Assembly: GCA_026261815.1 (NCBI GenBank)
Contig: JAMPIT010000575.1
Location: forward strand, 39,037,501 to 39,101,500
DNA length: 64,000 nt
Direction: 5' to 3'
From: Monarcha castaneiventris obscurior
Taxonomy: Eukaryota > Chordata > Aves > Passeriformes > Monarchidae
Under the pieces are notes generated by a model, which made no database searches, had not been told where the DNA came from, and worked only from the letters and a program-made list of their open reading frames with translations. Shown here piece after piece: positions 11,101-23,288 of this stretch (position 1 is the stretch's first letter; every line of letters starts with the position of its first letter). The position numbers and the translations under genes were made by a program.

Positions 11101-14100
11101 CAAATCAACAGCCCTCTTTCACTGAGGTGTTGACCATGCACCGAGAATGTTTTACTTGTTCTGGTAAAAATTCATTCAGTTGTGAGGAATGTGGCTGTGA
11201 GATTTAACCTCTTAAAAAGGATGAGAAATTACAATCAAAAAGTACTTTATACGGCCAGAGAGACGGGAAGTGGCTGGTTTGAAGGGAGTTTCTGTTGTCT
11301 AATTATTGACTTTCTGAAATTAATTTTGTGTTCCATTTCCTCTTCATGAAAGTGTCTTTATTTTATGTTTAGACCCAGACTTAGGAAGCTATTGCTGCAA
11401 AATCTCTGTTTGGGGAAATGTTTGATATTCTGTTTCTGTGTGAATGTTGAAACCATAAAATTTTTGCTAACCTTTGAAGGAATTTATCAATATTTGAAAC
11501 AGGCTTTATTTGCTGCCAGCACAACTTGCCTCATAGGTTATATGTCTGTCTGTAAATAAACTGAGCCACATAATAAAGCCCATGAATCTGTTTATATTGA
11601 CACAGACAGGACGTGGATGAGAACAAGATGTTGCTCCTGCACAACATATTTACTACTTAATTTCATAAAAGGTGATACGAAGAGAGGGAAAGGTCTCAAT
11701 ATCAAAAAACAACAAAAGGAAGGTAGACACCATGTGAAGAAGTATGCGGGGTTTGGAGTTCAATCAGAAGAAAAGTCAGATATTTGGGTGCCAGTCTACC
11801 CAGACTGACGATGAGCCTTGGCACAGGGGAGGAGGGACAGGTTAATGGAGCATGTGGCACTATGTGCACTACCACCTTTTCAAAATTGCCATTCTATGGT
11901 ACTTTATCTTAGAGATCAGAAAATCAATATTTACTTAAATATATGGTGCATTACTAGCAAATAAAAGTAGAACAGTGGTTTTTTTCCTTCTCAGTGGGAG
12001 ATGACTGGTAATTAGTCACTGAGATGGAATAGAGATGGGAAATCTATGACCACAGCTTTTTCAGGCTGAGGCTTGTGGGTCTCCATAACCAAGTGACAGA
12101 CAATAACCAAGATTTTGTTTCTTGTGCATCCAATTAGTGAGGAATCTGTGGCATCATCAGCATTCTTCAGTGTCCAGTCTGGGAAGCCTCTCCCCCGTGG
12201 GGAAGTACCTCTTTTAAATGAAGAGCTAATAAAATATTCCATGGTAAACACATTTTCTTGCTCAGAGAATTTCAGACTAGATTAATTGGTGCTTGTATGG
12301 ACTTTTAGGGCTATATACTTTTAGTACTGAGTTCACAATGATTATCATAATCCAATCATAAAAATTTAAATTAGACCTCCAACAGTGAGCATTTTAGTCC
12401 AAGATAGCTGGAAAATAGCTCCTCTGCAGTATCCTTAATTTACTTAAATAAATTTGTCAGCATTATATATGTGTTATGCAATTACTTTATGTAATATATT
12501 ATTACTAGTTCCTTAATGTAATGATATTAAGTGTGTTTTTGCACATTCATAGCTGTGCATACCAACCATAACAACCACTAAGAAATTATGTGATAGGACA
12601 TTGCCTGTCAATGTGCATTTCCCATTTGGAGCCAAGAGACATAGATAGCATAATGGATTTTTTCAAAGTTTAATGAGTTCCTGTGAAGTTCAAGGTAAAA
12701 CACAGAAGGACTGGCACTTAGGAAGCTGGATCTTGCATGTAAGAGGTTTAGGCAAGGGAGAATTTACTGTATACCTTCAGAGGCAGGTTTTCTCCTAATT
12801 CCTTCAAGCTCGTGTGGAGAGGATGAGGTTTCGAAGGACCTTGCACAGATCTAGGTTGAGTCTGACAAGGGGACGAGTGACAACCTCTACAGATAAATGC
12901 TACAGGCCACATAACCCTAAATTATCTTTATGGATGCTCTGCAGAAGCCATTTATAAGCCAAAGCAAATTAAAGGACACATCCAGAGAGGATGTATTAAT
13001 GCAAATACAGTCAGAACTAAGGTTTTGTCTGAGCATGGGATAAGCCTTACGAGAGATGCTTTGTATGGATAAGCCTTGCAACAGTTTGTGATGTAAAAGC
13101 AAAGGCAAGGCAGGGTTATCATGGAATGAGAAGCATGTAAAATATAGGACACTGCAGACAGAGTGCTGGAGCTGTGAATTCTTCAGGCACTGCCAAATTG
13201 GAACTAGAAAGTGCCCTTGTACTCTGTCTCCAGCAGCAGTGTCAGGAGATGCTATCTTGACTGGAGATTTCTGCCCCAGGCTTTCCTTATGCAAAGCCCA
13301 TACTCTTTCCCCCAAAATAGCTCAGGTTGACGTGCTCAGTGATGGATTTCCTCACTGTAGGCTCTGTCCTGCTGGGCGGTGGGGCAGGGGGTCACTGGCT
13401 GGTGTTCCCTGTCCCTGTGGAGCTGCTGCCCGGCCGGCAGGCACAGCCACAGCTGCGGTGTGGGGCTGTCTGCAAGGGCACCCTGCCCACTTGGGCCCAC
13501 ACTTCTGCAATTTCCCGTTTGAGCTCCTCCAAGACTCGTGGCTTAACACCCAATGGCTTATGGAAACCCAATCTGACTGCTTGGTCTGAGACTCCTGTGT
13601 ATTTACTTCAAATTCATCCCACTCTTTTGACCAATCTGCTGCAAAGGTGTCGAGTCTCAAAAGCACCCCTTTGTCTTCAACAGCGAAAATCAGTGCGAGG
13701 AAATGAAACAAGCTTCTTCTTATTGTCCCCACAAAAGGTGTTCCTTTTACACCTTTACAGTCATTCTGCTGTAACTGGTCTGATTCTGAATTTTAATGTA
13801 TCTGAAGGAGTACAGTAAGGAGAGCAAAGCATTTTTCAAGTTATTTTTAAGTTACTGCTATTTCTGCTTTACATTTGACACACCATGTTTTATGGGCTTT
13901 TCTGTGCTCCTAATTTGAACCAATGTCCTGTTTCTTAAATACCAACCAGTTTGCCAGTTTCTTTCCTATTGAGCTATGCAAGTTGTTTTCTTGAATTTCT
14001 CTTTCTTTTTGAATCATGATACATTTTATCTTTATTTCTGATGCACTATTTTTTATATTCTTCAGGCTTCTCATAGTCTTTCTGCTTTTTTTGGACTATT

Positions 14101-14402
14101 CTCTGCCCTTCTCATGCCCTCCATCCCTTTACTGGCTTAACTCATTATTATATAGTTCAATCTGTTCAAGCTGAATAGCTGCGTGCTGGAGGATATTATG
14201 AAAAAAAAGTCCTGTGGACTTCTCTTAGGTGCCCTGACAATTTTGTCATAATATTTTTATACTTTTATGTTTAATATTACCCATCCCACACAAGCAGCTC
14301 CTCTGCCTTTACCTACTACCATATTTTTCCTGTAGGTTTGGTTACTTGAAAACATGGTATACATCTTTTTCCTCTCCGTCATGTGTCTGAGATGCCTGTT
14401 AT
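5191..14402. other. Long stretch without recognised gene or transposon
   Basis: Nine kilobases of AT-rich, unique-looking DNA. Only simple features stand out: a 19-base T-run at 6829-6847 and a small GC- and CpG-richer patch near 13370-13500. Open frames here (for example 12917-13315 minus, 13327-13818 plus, 13352-13732 minus) overlap one another on opposite strands and show no domain I can name. I see no CR1 or LTR sequence in this part. Confidence 0.4.
6829..6847. repeat. T19 homopolymer run
   Basis: Nineteen consecutive T. On the minus strand this is an A-run, but nothing next to it looks like a retrocopied transcript. Confidence 0.9.
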
Positions 14403-14483
14403 GGAATCATAGAATGATTAGGATTTGAAGAGACCTTAAATTTCACTTAATTCCAACCCCCCTGCTCTATGGCACCTACTAGA
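14403..14483 (-). mobile_element. CR1 3' end fragment
   Basis: On the plus strand GGAATCATAGAATGATTAGG is the reverse complement of a CR1 3' terminus (ATTCTATGATTCC), followed by GAAGAGACCTTAAA and then CCCCCTGCTCTATGG...CACCTACTAGA in the usual order. Only about 80 bp remain. Confidence 0.75.
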
Positions 14484-16143
14484 TTTTCGTTTGGTCTGAA
14501 CATTTTAGTTCTTCTATCTTTTTGGGTTTAGGTTTTCAGTACTGCTGTAGAAACATTTGCAAGTTCTGCCTTCACCCTGTCACCTGAAACTGGCATGAAC
14601 CAGTGGAGTGGTACTGAAAGTGGCCTGATTCACCTTCCTTATTTATTGTGCTTATGCTGCAATTATTCTACCATGTTTCTTAGAGGTGCACTGAGCATTA
14701 AGCACAGCCAGCCCATAGCTCACAGAAGTCTGAAAAAGGAGCTCTTATGCTGTCAGCTTTTCTTCTGCTCCTACTGTAAGCACTCCTTCCTGATAGAGTG
14801 AGTTTTAGTGCCAGCAGGCTGGCTGTATTATGATTAATATGCATTTAATTTTTCTTATTCGTGTTTTCCCAGTTCCTAAAATGCCCATCATCTCTTTCAC
14901 ACACAGACATAGCGGATTTTTGCCTGTGTCTATGGTTTCATGCCTGGAGCTGGCAGTATATCAGTGGATACTTTCAGTGAAGTCCTGTCACCCCAAATTA
15001 AGTCTCCAGAACACCTCCCTTGCCCCTCATTGTATTAATGTTAACAACACAGATAATGAATGACAGTGACAACTCGTTTTGCGCACCCCAAGTACGTGTG
15101 GGAATCTCATGGGATCTGCTAAAGTTGCCCTCCCACAGACGCATGTCAGCACAAAGAGTGACACCACTGAGGTAGGATCGATCTGACAACTCCATAGGCT
15201 TCATACAGGAACCTTTGTTCTCTTTGTTTCTCCACTTCAACTCTTCTCACCTCAGGAGAACAGACTTGCCACTTGGGCAGGTAATCCATGTTCACCTATG
15301 CTAGGAACAGCAAACAGAGTTTTTTTGAAGCTTGTTTAGCTTCTCCTTTGAAGAAGTAATTAAAGTTGCTCTTCCTTTTACTTTAGTACAACTAGTCAGC
15401 AGTTTGTTAGAAATACTTGAGAACATGAGAGAAAACAACTAAAACCTCACCAAACAAGCAGCAAGGTGATATGCTGCACCTTGAGCTCACTGCAGCACAG
15501 CTCCTAAGAGCAAACCCTGCTGTATGCTGCATTCCCTTGGGTACTCAGCTACTACCTGTAAACCTCAGCTGGGGTTGGGCAAGGGTTGCCTCCTCATCAG
15601 GATCAAAAAATGTGCCACCTCAGTTCCACTTGCACTCTGTTGACCTTCCTTTGAGTAGCAGACACACAGCAAATCATTAAAGCAGCCTTGTCTTGGCCAG
15701 ACAGGACTCAAAAATATGTCCAAAGTCCTGGACCAGCACTTAAAGAGCATCCCTAATCATACAACCCAAAGCTCCCTAAATTATTTTTGCTCCCTGATCC
15801 CCAGTCCCAAACTGCTCTTTCTCCTCTTACCTTTCCCAAGAAAAACTGCTCTCCAGAGCTTCCTGCTCACTGTCATCTGTTTACTGTGCATACCCACCCA
15901 TCTGTTCTGCTACTACAAGAGTGAAACTTGCTAGGGAGTTCTCAAATGGAACTCATCACTTATGTTCCTATCTCTCATGTATTCTAGAAAACCAAAGCTC
16001 TCTTGTCCCCAGCAGTATTCAGCCTACTTGTATTTACTTTATGTTCATGGATGCTCAACATCTTTAAACTCAGGCTGTTGTGAACATCTTTAATTCAGAA
16101 TTATTGCTTAACAGCTTGTCACAGAGTTCTTGCCTTTCAGACA
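14484..16143. other. No gene or repeat recognised
   Basis: Unique-looking sequence, pyrimidine-rich in places (13.9-14.4 and 15.7-15.9 kb). No convincing open frame. Confidence 0.4.
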
Positions 16144-16319
16144 CGTGGCTCCCCAGGCAAGTGGTCACAGCTCAAGCCTGACAGAGTTCAAGGACCATTT
16201 GGACAATGCCCTCAGGCACATGGTGTGACTCTTGGGGATTGTCCTGTGCAGGGTCAGGAATTGGACTTGATGGTCCTTGTGGGTCTTTCCAACACAGGAG
16301 ATTCTGTGATTCTGTGATC
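16144..16319 (+). mobile_element. CR1 3' end fragment
   Basis: GTTCAAGGACCATTTGGACA, then CTCAGGCACATGGTGTGACT, TGCAGGGTCAGGAATTGGAC and GGTCCTTGTGGGTCTTTCC are the successive blocks of one CR1 subfamily. It ends with two ATTCTGTG octamers at 16300-16319. The antisense open frame over this stretch is a shadow of the repeat. Confidence 0.85.
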
Positions 16320-17749
16320 TCCTGATAGTGCTGCTCAGCTGGACTATCAGGATTGTGCAGGGCTCCAAATGCCAGCTGCACTTCATATATCTAGGTAGAC
16401 TTGGTGTCACAATACAAGACAAGAATTGTAGAATAACTTTTACTATTAAATATGAATCTAGGCAGTTCAGTAGACAGTCTGTATTAATTAATATATTAAA
16501 CATGTCATCAAGGAGATAAGTGAAAAGCAGAGGACTGCAATGACCCTTTGCAGTCTCTTCATCTCCCTGCCCTTTAAACACGCAACACAGTTTCTTTTCA
16601 GAGCCTTCATTAAATTAGATCTTCATTAATTGTGAAATTTCCTTCCTTATTGTCTGTTTCAGCCTTGTGGCTACAGTAGCCATAGTGCTTCCAGGGCTGA
16701 CACAATCGACTAATAATAGAAATGCTGATCACTGTAATCTCAGGCTCAGGAAAAGTCTCACAGGTCAAATTGACCTTTAGCGTAGCCCTAAAGTGTCCCA
16801 GGGACAAGTTTGACACCTTGCATAGCAGTCATCAGCCCTGCACATTGCTAGTCAAAGGGATTTGTTTAGATCATGGTTTAGACAAGTGTCACAGTAAGTT
16901 GCTTCCTCTTTCTCGAGCTATGTGTTCACTTTCTCCCAACACTGCAGCTGCTCTGACATAATAAAAGCAGCTGGAGCAGGCAGTTTTTACCAGGCATCCT
17001 CATGCTATTATTTTAGAAGTTTCATTTATTTGCTTGGTGTCTCTCCGGTGCTGAGATAGTAAGCACATGTATCTCAAGTTCATATCTGAGAAGTTTTACA
17101 CAATCAAAATGAAACAGGCATTTTTTTTCCCTTCTATTTTCAAATTCTGACATTGTGAAAATCAGTTAAGTTATAAGTATGTGTGGAATTATAACCTTTT
17201 CTTTCCCTCATGCTGCTTTATGTAACTATATTTGATCTGAATTATAGCCTGTCATTGCTGCCTACATAACAGCAAATTTTTACTGTATTTTCACAGGATT
17301 TGCTAAAAGAAAAACCTTGTGGATTAATAACCCAAATTTGAAGGCTAGGCACAACCTTTTCTAATGGTTTATAAGATAATCTAAGTCAGTTTTGATGGAG
17401 AAATAGCTTTTTTATTTTTAATATTTAAGAGAAGGTGTAGCTGCTGCCATGTAAGGGTGACAGTAAGAATATTTGAAGACAAAATATTATGGGTCTGATA
17501 AACCCCTGCTTCCACTAAAAGTAAGTAGGGGGAGAGATTATTGCCTCATTATTTAGGTACCAAAAAGTAAGATTTATGCAAGATTCTTCATTTATCTGGG
17601 TAGACTTGTCTGATCTGAAGATAGCCATCGAAAATACCACACTGTGGCCCCATAGAAGTGGGTTTTTTCCATCTGCTGACTGTCCAGTATCTGGAGGGAA
17701 ATGAAGATACTCACAGACTCTGGAGGGCATTGACAGGTCCTTCCCCTCC
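16320..17749. other. No gene or repeat recognised
   Basis: AT-rich unique-looking DNA with no feature I can support. Confidence 0.4.
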
Positions 17750-17845
17750 CTACCCAGGGTTTGGTGGCTGTGCTTAAGGGAAGCCCTGATCAGTGCAGCA
17801 AATCCTGGGATCTGGTAGATGTCCCTGCCCACACTGGGTTACAGC
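17750..17845 (+). mobile_element. Possible CR1 3' fragment, degraded
   Basis: The run GTGCTTAAGGGAAGCCCTGA, then GCAAATCCTGGGATCTGGTA and GATGTCCCTGCCCACA, parallels the CR1 blocks that read GGCTTTGAGCAACCTGGTCT and GGTGTCCCTGCCC. The terminal octamers are missing. The GC-rich stretch that follows, to about 18060, is not CR1 and I cannot name it. Confidence 0.4.
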
Positions 17846-19078
17846 AGTGCCTGTTCCTGGCCATATTCCATCCCCACCCTGTCCTTCCACGGTATTCCCT
17901 CAGACCTGTCAATAGCTGCAGCTTCTCTGTCTATCCCCGGGCTGTAGCCCCATCCCTGTTCCCTCTCTGCTCTTCTGGCTGGCTGCTGTGGGATGATGCT
18001 GTGCTGGGAAGGGCCATCACTGCTGGCCCCTGGCTTGGCTGACCTCACCCCACAGTCGCTCCCATTCACCTATCTTGGGCTTCCAGAACACATTCGTAAG
18101 TGTGTGCAAGGCAAAAATCACCATTACTATAAAGCTGGGAAAAGCACCACAACTGCAATGCTGAAATGATTAAAAAATCCCAACTTTTACTTCAAAGGCT
18201 CAAGATTTTAAGAAAAGATTACAGATTTTAGATAACCAGTCCAGTACAACTTAGATATGCCTGATTAGAAATGGCATGGTTCTTGGAAAATCTGGTCCTT
18301 GAACATATCACAGAAGCTGGACATCCAAAATCAAATCATTGTAGGTCTGTAATTTCTGAAAAAACAAAACAAAACAAAAAAATCACAGGGGCCTATAGAA
18401 CCAGAGGAATAAAATTAATAGCAGTTGCAAGTGGTTAATGCCTCTGAAAAATAAAAAATGAACTCTGGAGGCTGATGCTTAAATATTGATTTCTGTTCCT
18501 AAATTTAGGCAGCCAATTTTGAAGATGTTGGTTACATAACCATAACACCTGAATAAGTGCCCTGATTTTCAGAGACTCTAAGACTTTTGTATCTCATTAA
18601 AGTCAATACCTTGAATAATAACTGCTGCTGTTTCGCAGAATTTTTTGGGTGCTGAAGTATGTATTTGTGTCTTTAAACGCCAGGCAGATAAGCATGCCCT
18701 TACGTGTGCCATTTATTCACAAGCATGTCAGTGTCTGGGCATTTGACTTGAAGGACTTGGGCTGTTACTTTTTAAATACACCTGACCTAGAGAAAATGAA
18801 CAAATCTAAGCAGAGAGATACAAAGGAGGGGATCTATGTGGGATGGATCTTTAATGTTTTTTCTCGTGTACCCCAAAAAATGCTAAACAAAGTTTTCAAA
18901 TTCATTAGAAAGTTTCTTTTTTTATTGGTTTGGATGGAAACAGGGCCTTCCCTGACTTTTTCTTTTAAATGAAATGGAGAGACAAAGTTGAACCTTTCTC
19001 TCTCAAAATGCTTTTACCTCCTGGCTATATATTGCATGCAGTTAGAAGTCCTGTGTGTGTATAAAATGGAAATAGTAT
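17846..19078. other. No gene recognised
   Basis: A GC-richer stretch to about 18060 carries overlapping opposite-strand open frames without coding character. The rest is AT-rich, with an A/AAAAC-rich bit near 18358-18382. Confidence 0.4.
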
Positions 19079-19274
19079 AGATGTGGACATCAGGAAACAT
19101 TCTTTTTCTAAGAGGGGGGGCAGACTCTTGAACAGGCTTCCTAGAGAAGTGGTTGATGCCCCAAACCTGCCAGTGTTTAAGAGGCATTTGAATAACACCC
19201 TTAACAACATGATTTAACTTGAATTGGTCAGGCAGTGGGACTGGATCTCATTGTAGGTCCCTTCTGACAGTACT
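19079..19274 (+). mobile_element. CR1 3' end fragment with pentanucleotide tail
   Basis: Blocks ATGTGGACATCAGGAAACAT, CTTGAACAGGCTTCCTAGAG, AAGTGGTTGATGCCCCAAAC, AGAGGCATTTGAATAACACC, then TTGGTCAGGCAGTGGGACTG and TGTAGGTCCCTTCTGACAG form a standard CR1 3' end. A run of seven G near 19120 interrupts it. This is the same subfamily as the copy ending at 3160, and it leads straight into the ATTCT array at 19275. Confidence 0.9.
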
Positions 19275-19348
19275 ATTCTATTCTATTCTATTCTATTCTA
19301 TTCTATTCTATTCTATTCTATTCTATTCTATTCTATTCTATTCTATTC
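19275..19348 (+). repeat. (ATTCT)15 pentanucleotide microsatellite, CR1 tail
   Basis: About 15 uninterrupted ATTCT units (74 bp) directly after a CR1 3' end whose own terminal repeat is ATTCT. It is therefore an expansion of the element's tail. Confidence 0.95.
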
Positions 19349-21840
19349 GTAAATTAAATTAGTATTTCCATCTTTTTAATCTAACTTTGTTTTTAAGTAC
19401 CTAAATGAAAAAAACAAAACCAAAACTGAGTTAAATTTACCATGTCTTTTTAAGACCCAGTGAAGGCCTGAAGTTGAAATGCTGAGAGACCCTTATTGAT
19501 ACAATGCAGACATGAACAGAGACACTTTAATGTTTGTAATATCCAATTTTTTCTAGGTAAACACTAACGGAAAGCAGAAGACAAAACCATCTGTTTCAGC
19601 CTGGGGACATACACTGATGCTGCTCAGTGTTACCGCTGGCACATCAACTAGTCATACAGACATTGTTAAAACAAAGATTGTTCTTTAATCCTATGGAAGC
19701 ATAGCATAATAAAAGCTTAAATGGCCTCCAAACATGTTTGACATTGACATACAATGCCAATAAATAAAAACCGTACAATAGATGGTGAGCTGTAGATGGA
19801 TGAGCAGAAATGGAACTCAGTGTAGTTTTCTATCAGTCACCTGCTATTTTTGAAGCAGGAAACAATAAAAATGACCTAGTGCTTTATTTTCTGTCACAAA
19901 AGAAGTATTCTTTGATTTTTTTCTAAACATATTGTAGGGAAATGAATATTTTATATTCAAACTATTTGCAGCTCACAGAGCTCAGATGTTTTAGAAATTA
20001 TGCTGCATCAACTTTCATTCAAAAGGTCCTTGAAGATGATCTGTGAGAGCAATCTAGCACTGATAGAGGATTAGCTATTTTGAAGAATAAAGAATACCCT
20101 GTCCTTCATCATTAGATTTGATTTTGTTCACCAGTCCATGGCAGAGCCTGCAATTGGCATGGACGTACTGCAATGTGTGGACAGAAACAAATTATTTTTG
20201 TTAAATACTTAGGACTAATCAAAAAAATTGTCCTGAGTGACACCAACTAACTATGTTTGCATACATTAATTCTGTGATTTTGTGTTAATGCTTCCTGATT
20301 ACAGTAATTTCCACAATTGGTACTTGTAAAGCCAGTGATGTTTCCAGCAGTTTATAGGAGATACAGGTATTCCCTAAACAAAATGTTTTTTATAGCATGA
20401 AACTGAGTTATTCTACAGTACCCTCAGGACTCTTTTCTCAATGATGCCACATATTGGTAGCTTCAACTGATACTAGTTTAAGTACTAGAAGACTTTGGTT
20501 TGGGATAGTAATGGAATTAATTCAGTGGGAACTGAGGAAAGCAACTGCCTCAATTTTAAAAAATAAAAGAAAAGAGCACTCACTTCTACCCTTTCCCCTA
20601 ATGCCCTTTGCCTGTGCTCAAATGAAAAGCTGAAAGATGGGTTATTTCTACTACATTAGAAGATCAGAGGGGTTTTTTTGTGAAATATCCTGGAAGGAGT
20701 GGGTAAAATGATTGTGTGCAAAACATGTTACCAAACCCTTGCTGAAGGGGTGCCAGCACCTATTCAAAAATTCTTAGGCCAAGCATTTTCCAGCAATTAT
20801 GATTTTTAACTTGGCAAGGATTAGGAAATAGTCAGTCTTGAAGATATAGGATTTTGGCTGGACACTGAAGAGCTTGATCATCTCACAGAAGCATCCCAGG
20901 TCTTGCATGGATAAGACGCGTGTCCTGTGGCAGCGCAGAGGACATGCAGCCCTGGGGCAATTCTGGCTGCACAAGAATAAGGGAGCAGGAATACAGTCCC
21001 TCTTACAAGCCCTAGAGAAGGGGCACTGTAAGGTTTATGTGCTGTGTAACTGTCCATGTTCTGCCTCTGCCTGATAGCTTTCTTTGCAGGTCTCTATCTC
21101 TCCTTCAAATCAGTGATAAGAACAGGTAAGCATGTAATGCTTTCACTGTATCACAGGGAAGTACAAGGGCGTAGGGTTCCAAGTCCTCTGGGACCATATG
21201 CACAACTCTTAATGCAGCACAAAACACTGTGAAATCTCGTGGTACTGATGACCATGGTTTGCAGGTCCTTTTTAATTTTTTTCTTTAATAATAGTAACAT
21301 AAAAATATAAGATTACAGGTTAATGAAGCATTAAAGTAATTCTGCAGAGCAAAAAATATTTTCTTGCTTTCAAATTCAAAGCTATTTAAGACCACCTGAT
21401 TATATAAACCAATAAATCAGGTTGTTTGAAGTCACTGCCAGTTGTTTTATTCAGACAAGTGTGCCTAATGTTAAAATCATAGTGACACTAGGGGAAGTTG
21501 ACTGCATTTTGCTATCTTTCAGTGCAAAAATCTGAAACAAACACACAATGAGAGCAGAGAATATTTACTTTCCCCATCTGCTCTAAGGACTTTATAATTT
21601 GTCATAATGCATGTTATAATTGCCTTGGAAATTCCTAAGAAGAAAAAAGTCACGAGTCAAGGTCATCTTTCCATTTTGCTGGCTTGTAATATGTTACAAT
21701 TGATAATTTTGAATAGTATTTGTGTAGAGATTCAGACCTGTGAGGGGGTTCCGCTGATTGTGTGAGGGGTTTTAAATGGAAGTACAAGGCAATACATCCA
21801 ATTGGTTTCACTCTGTTCTGAGAGCATGAGAATGAGGCAC
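19349..21840. other. No gene or repeat recognised
   Basis: AT-rich unique-looking DNA. No supported feature. Confidence 0.4.
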
Positions 21841-21885
21841 TGTCGTGGTTTAAGCCCAGCTGGCAACAGGCATCCACTCACCTTT
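21841..21885 (+). mobile_element. 5' tip of an avian LTR
   Basis: TGTCGTGGTTTAAGCCCAGC followed by TGGCAACAGG closely matches the first 30 bases of the LTR family seen at 325. Homology is lost after about 45 bp, so only the tip remains. Confidence 0.5.
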
Positions 21886-23207
21886 CTCTTTCATGCACTT
21901 GGAGCTTACGCATATGGATGTCAGGTCTGCTGATTGCAAATCAGTTCCGCTCTGCACTGAATTTGATCAGAATTGCAGCTCTTAGAGGTGGCCCAGACTG
22001 AGAGATACAAAGAGATTCAGTGGGACTGCAAATTTCCTGGTGCCTCTTTGCTGAGTGGGTGTGTTTTATACCAGTGTGCCTCATGGAGTTCATCGTACCA
22101 GCTTTTCTGAAGTGCCTTTACCTTTTCCTAAACACATCAAACCACATTTCTTGAGGGGAATCCTGATTTCTTCTTTTCAGCAGTATGTGATATGAAATGC
22201 AAAAACATTTATTTAATAAAATAAATTAAAAAACCCCTTTTGGCTTAATGACACCTTCCTCCTGAGGGCTGGAGTAACATGCCTGTGATTTAATTGTAGT
22301 CTGTTTGGAAAATCAATTTACAAATAGTCCAATCCTGTATGATGCTTAGTGAATTCAGCTCCAATAGGTTTTGGATTAATGCCATCAGAGTATGTTATGC
22401 CAGTGGATGTTCTGGAAGTGATAGGTACTCCGAGAAACAAGCCATACATATAGTCATTCTGCATGGTTTGCTGGTTACTTTTTTGGTTTGGTTTGGGTTT
22501 TTTTTTTTTTTTGTTGGTTGGTTTTGGGTTTGGAGTTTTTTCGTCTGTTTTGGTTTTGTTTTTTATTAAATAAATATTTGGCTACCTTGAGTCCACCTCA
22601 GGTACAGGTCTCAATAAGAAGTATAAGAAGCTCCAGGAGTATTTTATGGCCCTTCTACTGTTTAATAAATGTGAAATAAACCACTAATAGTTCAGGCCAC
22701 TGAACTTACGTGAGTAATAGTGGATTGAGGAGTGTAAGAAACACATAGTCAAAGTTGAATTTTAAAAGATTGTCAGAGATTTTACATGTTGAAACAATTC
22801 CTTGGGTAAACAGTTGTTGGGAATATGCTATAGAAAAGTGCTATGGTGTCATTTTGCCCCCTTTGTACACAGATGGTGTAACTGCTGCTGATGTAAATGA
22901 ATGGTTGCAATTGGTTCTTGGGGTGGTATCCATCTGAGTAACTGGAAATGGCTGCCTGGGCTAGGCTCCCTTTCCTAACAATGAGACACTCATGAGCACA
23001 GCCCAATTCATCATTAAATATATTGGTCAAATATACAGACTGAAACAAGTCAAATATATTTTACAGCAAATGACCTAGGGTAGACATGAATTAATTTCTG
23101 GTCTATTATTGATATGTATCAAGTACATGTTCTGTCTGAAAAACTGAGCCCCAATATTATCAAATATTCTGGAGGATTTACCATGATAAATTTAATATAT
23201 TTCTGAT
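21886..23207. other. No gene; T/G-rich low-complexity stretch
   Basis: Unique-looking DNA containing a T- and G-rich low-complexity stretch at 22479-22565 with a 15-base T-run (22498-22512). The phenylalanine/tryptophan-rich open frames through it are artefacts of that composition. Confidence 0.5.
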
Positions 23208-23288
23208 GCTGGCTCTGCTCCGAGCAGGGGATAGGACCAAATGACCTTGTAAGGTCCCTTCCGAGCTAAATTGTTCTATGGTTATAAT
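23208..23288 (+). mobile_element. CR1 3' end fragment
   Basis: GAGCAGGGGATAGGACCAAA, then TGACCTTGTAAGGTCCCTTC and TTGTTCTATGGTTAT are the last 80 bp of a CR1 with a degraded ATTCTATG terminus. Confidence 0.8.

Noticed and set aside
13327..13818. 163-codon plus-strand frame, with 116- and 126-codon frames overlapping on both strands
   Set aside because: Long frames on both strands at once reflect locally high GC with few stops. No domain, splice signal or family resemblance is visible.
16165..16581. 138-codon minus-strand frame
   Set aside because: It lies across and antisense to a CR1 3' end (16144-16319), so it is a shadow of the repeat.
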